Source: Polia nebulosa
Taxonomy: Eukaryota > Arthropoda > Insecta > Lepidoptera > Noctuidae
DNA: 64,000 nucleotides
Assembly: GCA_951329385.1 (NCBI GenBank)
Contig: OX589603.1
Location: 30,910,008-30,974,007, forward strand
Direction: 5' to 3'
Below the pieces are notes generated by a model. That model was not told where the DNA came from and did not search any database. It was given only the letters and a program-made list of their open reading frames with translations. The translations under genes were made by a program, and so were the position numbers. This document shows, piece after piece, positions 1-11,768 of this stretch (within the stretch, counting starts at the first letter, position 1; each line of letters opens with the position of its first letter).

Positions 1-3000
1 AACGTCGTTGGAGACGAGTTTGTTGGATGTTTTCGGCCATCGAAACGTTTCTAATTCGATCTAACCTTTTCTAACCTAACATAACCTAGTTTGTCTAGCA
101 TTAATTTTGATTGAAGTGCCTTTACTTATTCGTTGAGGGTTCTGGAAGATGTTTCAACATTCTTGGATGTGAATCCTGCTGTCTGAAGCTCTGATTTTCT
201 TAATATTCATGTGCTACATACTTACGCAGATTCGTTCACGCGGGTTGCACCTATTTATCAGTGCGATTCGTTATCAATGTATTATCGCTACTGTTTGTTT
301 CTGTATCTATAGTTACGTTGCCAGTGACGTCAGGCTGCTCCGGTCACATACTCCACCGGCATTTGACACAAGTGCGATATATAACACCATCCCTACATTA
401 GATTGTTAGTGTAAACATTAGACTTCGGCGATCTATTTATAGCTGTGACATCAGCAGTAGTTTCTTGGATTTGTTGTATGAAATTTCAAAGGTCAACACT
501 TTCCTTCGACTTTAAAGCATTGAGTTGTAGTCTTCTGTTATATTAATTATTAATGACTATACCTGTTTGTATTGGCATTTTTGATTCATTGAGCAAAGGT
601 GTTTGCTCTTTCAGCGTTGTGTCTAAAAGTAAAAGTTCTCCAACAATTATATTCACCAGTGATTAAGATTCCCTGCGGCGTGAGTTGCGTAGTCGGGGTG
701 TGTAAAAAGCGGCTCGCCTAATCTGCCGTGGCGAGGGTCACCCGTTCGCGATAACTAGACAAGGTCGAGTCGCCGGCGCCGGCGTGCCGCGACGCTCGGC
801 GCGCGCAGCCCGTTAACTTTTTAATTCGTCAGGCAATGGCGCTACCGCCGTCAGCCTTTGTTAGGTAAATAGCTACATTCCGCCGCCCGGCGCTTCCTGA
901 GGTCGTACGAATGACCCTTACATGATATCATCGCAGATACTTGGGTGTGATCATGTTTTCGGCTCGTTTCTACACCGAGACTGACAATCACTTCTGTGAT
1001 GTCACTTTAGTTATAATTTATGTAAATTTTCTTTTACCTAATCGCGTCTTAATTTAGATGTGACCAAAACTTGTTTCTGGCCTCTTCTCTTATCTTTTAT
1101 AATTATTTGTGATTTTCTTCCTTTTGGTTAAGATCAATTTGGGCTTGCTTTTTCTTGTTCTCATCAGAATTCATCAGGTTGATAATAACCCATTCAACTT
1201 TAAGCGTTAATTGAAATGATATATTCATTGCATGTGTTGCAATCTTATTGCAATACATATATCAAGTAACGCATATTCTACATGTTTCCAATTTAATTCT
1301 TACTGGAACGTAAAGGTTTTAACTAGAGCTTCTTTACCGTCCACTCTAGCTGTTTATTTCTTTGTAAATCCCGGGATGATTCTAATAGGTCCGGTGTATG
1401 TCAACTCTCTATTGACTTTAAAACTGCTAGGTTTTAATAATAAGAGGCCAATAATGAATACCATCAATTTCAATGTTACATTCAAAACATACAAAAGTAC
1501 TCATATAATTTCCATATTCCATACTCAACCCACAAATTTTGCCTATACCGTTCAAATAAAAATACACCATAACGGGCAAGTGAAGTAACAGAGATTCACT
1601 CATGTTTCCAAACTAATGAGTGACCATGACATCGACTCACGCGCAAGTCTCGTCGCCTACTTAAGATTGACGCCCACTTTATACTTCTCACTACTCGTGG
1701 GTGTGCTGACAATGCCTGTTAGCATATTAATTAAGAAGAAAGGCAAGTAAAAATATGAATATTTATGTTTCCTTATGAGGAAAGGACTGGCTAGTGGCTG
1801 GAAGCATGTATGACCCTATTGGTATGGCAGATGTCGTTGATAGTGTTGGATGTTCTGTTATTGGAGAATTATTCAATGATCCTCTAGTAGGTTATTGCTC
1901 AAAGCTTCTGATGCTTGAATGTGCTTTAGTAACTTTTCAACCATCATTTTCACCTCTTGCAAAGCTCTGGACTACTAAATTTACTTTTTAAAGCTGTGAA
2001 CATATACCATTTATAATTTTCTCGAAAATCAGTTACAATCATCAAAATCTTAAGTGGTGACTAAGAAATGTACCTGAAGCTACATCAAAAACATGACTAA
2101 CACGATATCTGAGCGTCTAGTCCTTTTGCCGTTCACTTTCGCCACGGAATCGCCCTAAATGGACATCAAATTGGTCAAATCAGTTTCGCACAGGCATTAC
2201 AGGTTGCGTAATTTGCTAAATTATTCCATTGCACAAGAACACCATCGCACCATGGCTTATCCTTGAGTTTTATTCTAGATCACTTATCTGTCCAAAACTA
2301 TACATTCAATTCAAGAAAAGCTCGAATCAAACCGAGGAATATTGGTGCTGATGTTGGTCAGTAAAAGTCTTGGGAAGTTATCGAAATATGTAGTTAGGGA
2401 GCAGAACAAAAACAATGTTATTGCTTTTGGTTCCTATTTCACTAACATCCGCAAAATTGTGTTTGTTCGCAAATCTTCCGGTTCCATTCCTGGTTTCGGT
2501 TTCATTTATTTTCATTTCTCGTTGAACTAATGAAGAGATAATGATCAGTAAGTTTGTAACGCCACCTGGTTCCATTAGGTCGCTCCCTCAGAGAGACGTC
2601 TCGAATGCAGGTGAACTTTTTTCCATGTGCTGTCGCGACTGTTCGCGACGCCACTGTTTTTGTCAACTTTCCCGTCTTGTTCCCACACCGCGCTTACTAA
2701 ATATAGTCGCCATTATTCGTCGCACATTTGATTTGTGTGCACATTGGCAACCGACGCAACAATCAACAGTTCCCGTTTGTGTTTTGGTCTGGTTCTAATT
2801 TGATTCTACGGCTAATTAACAGGTTTTGGTCCACGCAAACATTTGGTTATCATTCTCAACGCAGTTTTGCACTGAACCTCTTTTATAAACTCCAGTAATA
2901 CGGATAATGATTTCAGTTTTACGATCTCGCAGATCGTAATACGGCTCATCGTAAATTTAATCATCGATATGTTTATTGTCGTACACCTGCTCAGTTTGAT

Positions 3001-3616
3001 TCATCACTTTTTTTGTTTTGTCCGTGGAGACGTGTTCTTTTTTTGGACGAACAAGATGAACAGGAAATCCTTGTCCAGTCTAGATTGCAAGCATCCAATT
3101 TATTCACACAGATCAATCGCATAGCGAATTTGGGGCGCGTGGTCGCCAATCACCAGCAATCAAGCCGCGCGGGCCTCTATTTGTGAATATTTTTATGCGA
3201 GCCGGCTCTTTTCGAGCGCCTGCCAGTGGGAGTAGAGGGGCTCTTATCTTATCGAGCGCAGGCGTCGACGCGACGCCGCCGACTCACAGGATCAAAGATT
3301 GCCACGAGCTCGCGGCCACTTCGGCACGTTCGTCGTGACACTCCACCGGCCTGTCATCTCATACCCATTACGGAAATCAGTCACCCACATCCGGCAATTA
3401 AACCCACATCCACGACGGACAAACATTAACGAAAAATTCTAACTACCATTTACAAGTAATTTGGTGCCCACACGCCATTTCACCGGCCATTACAAGTGGG
3501 GTCCAAAATTTAATGATGTCGTCTAGATAGCAGCATGAGAATCCATCTGTTGATGTTAGCGACGACGCGTCGGAGGCGGCGGCATGGCCGATATTTATTT
3601 AGCCATAATTGCTTGT

Positions 3617-3631
3617 CGGCTGACTGGCGCC
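3617..3631 (-). promoter_or_regulatory. Match to BMP activation element (Mad/Medea) in GC-rich island
   Basis: Read on the minus strand this is GGCGCCAGTCAGCCG, an exact fit to GGCGCCA-N4-GNCV, the activation element bound by Mad and Medea in the Drosophila Dad enhancer. The GGCGCC core also fits the Brinker repressor site GGCGYY. It lies in a GC-rich island at about 3540-3720, 8 kb before the first Dad exon seen here. The match is seen directly; the function is inferred. Confidence 0.5.
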
Positions 3632-4235
3632 GGCGCCGTGTCGCGCCGCCGGGGGAGGGGCGCGGGCAGCAGGCGGCGCGCCTGCGCCGGCGCAGGTACG
3701 CCCGCCGCACTGCGTAAGCTCAACTCGATTTTCGTGATCGGTTTTTTTCTCGTTTTATTGTAGTCTGGTCATGTTTTTGGGTTGCTTTGTTGAATTTGTG
3801 AATGGTTCTCTTATTATGCCCGCCCGAGCATAGGCTTACATTAAAAGAAGTCGTTTACAGCTAACGTTTTTTGGCTGCTCATCGATGGCTCATTCGGTAG
3901 TAGGTACAATAGTACAACGAAGCTTTTAGTAGAGAAGTGAATGGCGTTCACTTTAACATTTTTCAGCTAAACGATCGACAAACGTAATTAATCTCTGGCG
4001 AGTTTACTTTCAGATTTGATATTATCGAGTTAAGTACCACGTACAGTGGTCGCAGATATAGTTGCAAAACTTCTGAAATATTCTGAATAATTCCGGAATA
4101 CTTCTGGGAAAGTTTCTTTAAATCCGAATTATTCAAAATGAATTTAACTAAGATATTTTTTTTTTGCTGAAAAATCGTATTTTGCATCGATCGTCGATCG
4201 CCGCCGCCACTGCTCCTCTGTGCGCCGGCCGCTGC

Positions 4236-4250
4236 CGCCGCGCTGGCGCC
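4236..4250 (-). promoter_or_regulatory. Second match to BMP activation element
   Basis: Read on the minus strand this is GGCGCCAGCGCGGCG, again an exact fit to GGCGCCA-N4-GNCV. It lies about 620 bp from the first match in a separate GC-rich island at about 4190-4340. I found no exact match at the other GGCGCC sites I checked in the window. Function is inferred from the position beside an inhibitory SMAD gene. Confidence 0.5.
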
Positions 4251-4789
4251 ACACCGCGCGCGCCCGACTGCCACGAGCCGTGCGTGCAGGCGATGGCGGT
4301 GCGAGGTGCGGTAAGAGCGGAGATGCTCCCCGGAGAAGCTTTCACCCGCGCGAGAAAGATTCGTACCCCGCAATCGAATGTTTCCGCGGAATATTTCGCC
4401 CGAATAATTCAATGGGAATTATATGTTGATATTTTTATAGGTAGATCTATGTTAGCCTGCGATTTATTCTTTTGTTTTTAGGTAGGTACCTACTTATTTC
4501 GAAATCGAATGCTATTTTATAAATGTCAGTTGTGGAATAAAAAACCAGGCCTAGCATATTTGATTTGTTTTTTGAAAAAGGGTTACTTATGTTTTTGGTT
4601 AGTTTGTATGTACCTCTGTACGCATCGCGAGTATTCGCGAGTCGCATAGGTAGGTATTAATCATTGCCTACCTACTTAACGCGTATAATAGCCCAGTCAA
4701 TAAAACAAACAAAGGCAAACCTTGCAAGCAAACACGTTTTGATGCGGTTTTCAGAAAAGTGTTATACTTAGGAGCAGGTTTTGGTATTT

Positions 4790-4935
4790 TAACCGATTTA
4801 AAAAAAGGAGGTTATGAGTTTGAACCGTATTTATGTATGTTTGTCCGCGATCATCTCGCGTTTGGCTGAACTGATTTTGATGCAGTTTTCAGAACAGTAT
4901 TATTAGTCACTATACGTATACGTGACATAAAAAAA
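4790..4935 (+). repeat. Fragment of the ACCGACTTC/GGAGGTT repeat family
   Basis: The stretch aaccgatttaaaaaaaggag, followed by a tatgtatgtttgtccgcgat segment and a line about opposite-strand-independent filler (ctgattttgatgcagttttc), resembles the better preserved copies at 53540-53735 and 53865-54140. It appears to be a degraded member of the same repeat. Confidence 0.5.
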
Positions 4936-7900
4936 TGTTGAAAAATAGGTAGTAAGGTCAATTTTCCTGGTTTTTTTTGACAGTTGAAATATTCCCAAAG
5001 TTTCGGAATATTTCGGAATACTTCCGAAGTATTCGACGGGAATGATTCGGATTTTTTCCCGCCAGCATCTATAGTCGCAGACTGTGTCACGAAATAGCCC
5101 ATTGAGTGGCGGCACCTGTGACAGAACCGGTCGCTCCCGGCGGCGGCTCTTGCGAAACTGGAAAAATTGTCGTCTTTTATTACCTACACGTACCGCGGCG
5201 ACCGGCGCGGGCGCAGGCGAGCCGACGTGTTGGCGATCGCTCATTTCACTGCTTGTTAGGAGGTCTTTTGACCAATTCACATGTTTCAGAGCTGATTTTT
5301 TATTAACATCTCGGCTACTTAATGTTTTACATTCTTTAGTGAGAATGTTTAATGTCTCACATAATTAATTGAATGCTTTGAAGACATGTCATAATTATTT
5401 TGGCAAATTGATATTCTGAATAAATTATAAGCTTGCAAACGCAATATAGGAAGAAATGTTGCCATTTGGACGTCGCAGTCACGTTGCTCTCAACGTGCCG
5501 TTACTTGGGAATGTATCGGTTCTTCAAAGACTTAATTTGATCCATGAATCAGTTCTGAGGCAAGCGAAGACTAGATGCCGAGACGATAATTTTAAAACAG
5601 TTGGTGATAGCCACTTGAGTCACACTAATAAATTTTTTCGTAATGTTACAAGTATTTCGACGGTACGGCAGGTTATCGCTTAAGAGAGGCCTTTTTTGGG
5701 TTTAGATGAACCGTTACCAATTGAGTATAATATATTGAAATCAAATTATTCTTAAATAATGCTTATTAAGTGTCCACATTTTTTGTCTAAACACCTGTTT
5801 GATCATCCGATTCAGCTTTGAATTAAGATTTGGAACCAACTCATCAATATATAGTTTTTCATTGTGTTCTTCAGTTAAAGGCAAACAAAGCATAGCTGAA
5901 GCATTTGAAGAAACATGAGTATCCCATGAACCTGATGATTATGAAACAGCACGAACCTTGGAAGTTCTCTCACGTTACCATTTCAATGAATGCTTAACTT
6001 TACGTTTTATGTTTCACTAATGAGCGTTAATTATATCATCAGAAGTGCCGGTGCTTCAATATGTAAACTATCTGAGATGATGGCTATAGCTTCGATCACT
6101 ATAATTGGGTATAATTAGTTTTTGGACCAATCAGAGCCCTTTGAACTTTAATGTTTCCTATCGAAATTTTATACTCTTTTAAGTGTCATGTTTATTATGT
6201 TTGTTTTGGTTGACAAGTCATATTGATCTCTAATTGGACTGTAAAAGTGTAAACTAGTTCTAGTGAAATATTTTGAGGTTGCTTATAAGATTCTCCACTG
6301 TTTCTAAATGTGACTTTAAATTGTATAAATTATACATTTAGTCTTATCTTGATATTCATAATTTATTTTTTATTTACGAGAACAACAATGATCATTGGTA
6401 ATTTTAGCATTTTCTTTTTTCAAATGGAGTCTTATTTTGGTCAAATCCCAATTTGTCAAATTCAAGTTTCATCATTGACATCAATGATGTCTAGATTTGT
6501 AGCTTGAACCATCTACTGTTTAGATTATTGCATATTACCAAGTTATTGAACATTTTTTATTCTGTCTCTGTAGGTACTTTAATTATTAAGCTTAGCACGT
6601 GCTCACTCTACAATTGGCTGTACCTGCATTTAATTTTATCGATCAATCAACGCCCGACTATTTGCATCATATAAATTCACCTCGTATTGTTTGTACGTCA
6701 TTGCCTTCCGGTTCTGCCTAGCGCCGACAAGCAAGGTCCACAGTGACATCTTACGTCAATCGACTGTAACGCCATCTAGTTTTCATATTATTAACTAGTT
6801 AGTTGTACTATATGTTTTACGAAATTCTTATTTAACAATGCTCGTTAGGGACCATTGTTTTTAAATTAAATAATTTGAATTACAAAATCACTGTCCTTGC
6901 TTAGTAGTCATATGTGAATGTTTTACACTGCTAAATTGTTTTCAAGGACTTAATCAAATAATATATACATACAAAACATGACAATAATAATCAGAAGAAC
7001 AAAAATTTGGAGAGGTTACTCACTTAAAAGATCACCAAGCACAAAGGTCTCCTAATCTTAATGTGTTAAATGAAAAAGATTTAATCCATGGTCTTATATG
7101 CATGGATAGAGATAACTAGAAAAACCTTGGTGAATAAGCAATGGTATCTAGGGTTTATCCTAGCGTCGGCGTGGGAGCTGCCGACGTGCGGCCGCCGGGC
7201 GCCGTCGGAGGCGCCATCCGACTTGTTATAATTCGGGCGGGCTATTTTCGTCGATTCACACGCGCGCGCGCCACGTTCCGTGCGTATAACCGACTTTTTT
7301 TTTGAATTTTAGACTTTTGTTGCTAGGTTAGGACCCTAAATTCTTTGGCACTGTCTCCGCAAAATCAATCGCAGTTAGTCCTTTGTTCATTACAAAATTC
7401 CTTTTAATTTTTAGCTTGTTCCTAATCATCACATCAGGCTTCCTGTCGAAGATTTTGTTGTTCATTCTCTAATTGGTTTACTACGTCTTTGACAATTTTT
7501 GATGTTGTTAGCTTGTCCCATTTGGCAATGATTTGCGTCCTGGTGATCATTGTTTGTTCCGAAAATATCTGTAAAGTCCTCGTTGTTATTTTTTTGCGTA
7601 ATAGTTACCTTAATCTTCAGTGTTTTGAAAAATCTTAGTAGAGTTGGAGTTTACAATGTGTCCCGGGAATGCTCACGCGCGTGGCTTTGTCCTTGAGACG
7701 GCTATGTGATGGGGCGCCGTGACGCGTTTCCACAGTTTTCTGGCAGATTTATGGTGTATTAAAGTGGATTTATTGATTGTTTATTGTTTTCGATTTAGAT
7801 TTCTCAAGTAATAGACTGAGATTTGTAGTTCAGTCTGTTTATCAATGTAAACATTGTTGTATATTTTTCTGTGATAGACTAAGATAAAAATATTTATGAA

Positions 7901-10900
7901 GGATGGATGAAAATCGATCTGGAACTGAGTGAACGTATTGCATCTCAATGCGATAGGCACTTATCGCTGACATAATTCGGTCTTTGACGTTGTGGAGCTG
8001 AAATAAAACAAGTGTGATGGAATGGAACGTTTGAAGTTTAAAACAGAATTTAAAAGTTTGAAAGAGAAAAACAAATAGATGTAATTATTTTAGCAATGAC
8101 ATGCGGTGGTGAGCCAAACGGCACGTCAGTGGTACGACGACCGACGTCATTTGATACGCAATGTGATGTAGAAAATATTCAGTCAACAATATGGGCGTAC
8201 TCTCTGCTCAGCGGACATTGTCACACACCTTTCTACCGGCCGCATGTTGGCAAAGTGTACTGTGTAGCTTTTTATTTGTTTAAAACACAAAAAAAAAAAT
8301 GTGGAGTATATGCTTCCCAGTTCTGATAAATTATTGCAACCCAGAATACATGGATCGAGCTGTAGAAATATTGTCAACTTCAGGACAGAATGATTGTCCT
8401 TTCCAAAACTATCTTTAATGATTTGGGATTTTTTGGCAGATCACTGCAATACAAATTATCTTGCAATTTCATTTTCCTGTTCTTATCTACAGAATTTTCT
8501 GTGAATTTGCAATGAGCACAATGTACCAGTAACAGCTAGTTTCTTTATAAAGATACAAGTGATTACGAAGAACTTCATCGAGAATTTGAGACGTCTCACG
8601 ACTGAGATAACTATTATAAGATGTGTTAAACGCAGGAAATGTTCGTTTAGCATATAAATATGTGATGGTATAGTTAGCTTCAATATTTAGGCTAGGCATG
8701 TGACTATGTGACATTGGCTAATTTAATTAACAAAATGGTCCGATGATTAAAAAGGAAGAATACAGAAAAGTTGGATCAATTACTTCATTAAAAGATTTGG
8801 TTTTGAAGTAGAATGAAATGAAAGATGGACAACATTTAGCTGACCTAAATAAACCTGTGGGTGAATAGACATACATAAAGAAGTGAAAAGGTTAAGATTA
8901 CCGAAAGATTTATACAGAAATATGAAACCAAATAAGAGAGTGGTTTTCCAGCGAACTACAAAATACTATACATACAGTTAAACAAAGTCACAATACCAGA
9001 AAGCTATTATCCTAAAACAAATGGAGAAATATCTTGAATTCCACAATATAACAAAGTCAATAATTTTCTAAACATAACTATGAATCAGTGCATATTTACA
9101 ATTTGGTGGAGCGCTGCGCCGGCGCCGCGCTGGCAGCCCATCTACGCTACTCGATTGTACAACACTTATAAATCGTTCCACTCTATTTCTATACCCGTTT
9201 CTGATTTATTTGGTTGCACAGGTTTTTACTTTTATGGAAGCTCTGATTAATATAAAGTGTCTGTGCATTGAAATTGTCGCTACAACATTGTCTAATCTAC
9301 CTATATTCTCGATTACTTCACTTGCGATTTAAGTTAAAGGTAATTTCCTTAAACTAACAGGACTAAAGACTGTTGTAGCAATTTTAGATTACCTATATCG
9401 ATTTTATGATTAGACTAAAGTGTAGAAATAAACATCACTTCACATTGCTGTCCAGCCAACATAAAGTTGTAAGCCAATGCAATAAACCAAGAAAACAGGC
9501 TTATCAATAACTGTACCATTTAATAGGCTAACTGTCCTGCACTGATCAAAGCAATTGAATAAATTTTTTGATATTTATTATCGCCGCCATACTGGTTGCA
9601 GAATATACTATGAGTAGAGCAACAGACGCCTAGGGAGTCGGCTAGGCTGACCGGTTCGCCAGTTACATAGTAATCGAAGGACAAACTGACAACCTACGGT
9701 ATTTATTGCTATAGATTGAATGTTTAGATTAATTACACATGCCGGGCCTCCATACGCGCCTACCGTAATACTTATCTACCTCATCAGACGGCATTCCATC
9801 ATGTGCACATCAAAATTAAACTCTATCTAAATTTGTTCAGGATCTATTCTTCATTGACGGATCCCTTCAATAATTGAAACACGATATACTACCACGTCAC
9901 ACTGAAATCTAAACCCTCGCCCCTCGACATTCGATACAAATCAATTTGCACTCGCTGCAAGTTTAAGCTTCGAAGCAAATGAACTAATGATTTCTAATTA
10001 AAGCTGTTAGGAAACTGCACTCTAAACTAGTCATGGCAAAGTCTTTTTTCCATTAATAATGTATGGTGTTTATGACGTAACAGTTGTAAAAGTAATTTCA
10101 GTCACGCCACTCTCTATATATTTATATGTGATAGTTTGTTGTTGCAAAAAGGTGAGATATCGCTGGCGTCGGCGATTTAAATATCAGTTTTATCGCGACA
10201 GATTAGAGTTTGTTTTGGCTGTTCGGCGGAGGCAAGGTTGTCCGCGTTCGCACTCCTATGGACATAAAGTTCAACAACGATATTATTTATATCTGCTAGA
10301 TGCTTCGCTAGGCGTTTAGGGTCATTTACTCTTGCATTGCTTACTCTTTTTTTCAGCTGCAATGTGTCGGGAGTGCGGCGAAAACATGTGACTCACACTA
10401 TCATATTCATAACACTGAAAGCTAGTCTTTAATCTTATTTGAGATGCTGTCGACAAACGTTTAGAATCTATGTAGCTGTCATCAAAATCGTACCGTTTTG
10501 ATATAATAAAATGAATTTAAGCGCACTTAACGATTGTACCGCGTAATAAAATGTTAATAAAACTCTCAAATGATTTATGTGGCGTCTTCCAAAATTCCAA
10601 GTTTTATCATCCATTCGATATGCAGGTGCATGCACTGACGATTGTTTTGAAATTTCTTGTGCAAACGCCGTTAAACACTTCTGGGAACGGCGCGCATTCT
10701 ATACATCATAAAATCATATTGAATTCAGTGATAATAATGGCCATATAATTTGTATTCAAAATGTCCAGCGGCATCGATTCGGTTGAAAAACAATGTTGAC
10801 ACGTCCACCGCCGCCTGGCGCCGAATTGCAAATGACAATTGCACAATTCACATTCGGAATTCGAAAATACTAATGGCGTTCGAAATTCTAAATGACCAAC

Positions 10901-11714
10901 AGCGCGTGCCTGTTCGCTCGTAAATGGAATAGATCGCGCTCCGGATTCAAACGACACTATTTAACGTTACTTTGGTGTTCGTATTCTTTTCCTGGTTGTT
11001 TCTCAAAGCCTATTTATTGAAATTGGTGAATTATTATTCCATCGTTACGATTGCTCACAAAACTTTGATGCGGCATCGTAATTTTAAATCGAAACCTATT
11101 TTGATTATAGAAAATTACATATTCGTCACAAATGACAGCGGCATTCGATACAAAAGGGCTCATAAAACTGTCGTTATGAGGTCAAAATATAGGTTAGTCA
11201 TTATTTAGCCGGTGATCAAGGTTCGATTCCACGGTTGGACATAATTGCGGGCGGTCTTGGATCGTTTTTACCTGATCCGGTTACGTGTTGTTTGTTTTAA
11301 GATGGATTTCTTTTATTTTTTTGGTCGAGACGGGTAACGCGGGTGATTAGTGGCGATTGAAAAAAGTTTTGAGCGATTTTTTACTTTTTGCATTCCTCTT
11401 TTAATTTTTGCGTTGAATCAACTTGGGAACCTGATATGTAACTCAATCACGTAACTTTAATGGTAATTCGTGTCTGTTATAATTGACGTTTAAGAAAAAG
11501 AGAAGTTCAAATAGGACTTCTTACAACTCTTTAACATATTCGTTTGAAAAACTCAATTATATAAAGATTATTGAATGTATTGACTCTTTTATTATAATTA
11601 ACCTATTCCAAGGCAGATACATCTTTCTTGACGAATAAGTAATTACCTTTAAAGAGTTACTGTTGAGACTATGAATGGAACATATTAATAACGAAATTTT
11701 CTCTTTCTTTACAG

Positions 11715-11768
11715 AAACCCCTCCTCCACCATACAGTCGTTACGCAATGGAAGACCTCAAACCTAAAG
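11715..11768 (+). CDS. Dad: Dad exon with the PPPY (PY) motif
   Basis: The exon follows a pyrimidine-rich acceptor (ctctttctttacag) and ends at gtaaga. It starts with the last two bases of a codon, most likely GAA if the preceding base is G. It then reads TPPPPYSRYAMEDLKPK and leaves one G for the next exon. The same string occurs in vertebrate Smad6/7 between MH1 and MH2, as the linker that binds Smurf. Because it opens in phase 1, at least one earlier coding exon must exist. Confidence 0.9.

Larger units (their letters stand above)
1..11714. other. Intron or upstream region of Dad with GC-rich islands
   Basis: No convincing coding exon is visible. The DNA is AT-rich, interrupted by sharp GC-rich islands at about 680-910, 3170-3330, 3540-3720, 4190-4340, 5100-5240, 7160-7290 and 9110-9140, many containing GGCGCC or GGCGCT. 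The short open frames in the islands have no family resemblance. A weak lepidopteran repeat (gattt-aaaaaaaggaggtt type) lies near 4790-4935. Whether this is intron or promoter depends on where the missing MH1 exon is. Confidence 0.55.

Noticed and set aside
3510..3717. Overlapping open frames on both strands in a GC-rich island
   Set aside because: Arginine-rich, low-complexity products on both strands are the expected by-product of high GC; no family resemblance or splice support.
4164..4481. 105-codon open frame considered as a Dad first exon
   Set aside because: No MH1-like residues and no suitable donor in the phase needed by the next exon.
7198..7224. Further GGCGCCA site considered as a BMP activation element
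   Set aside because: The following bases (tccg then actt) do not fit N4-GNCV; likewise the sites near 10816, 19159, 19293 and 21300-21335 fail.
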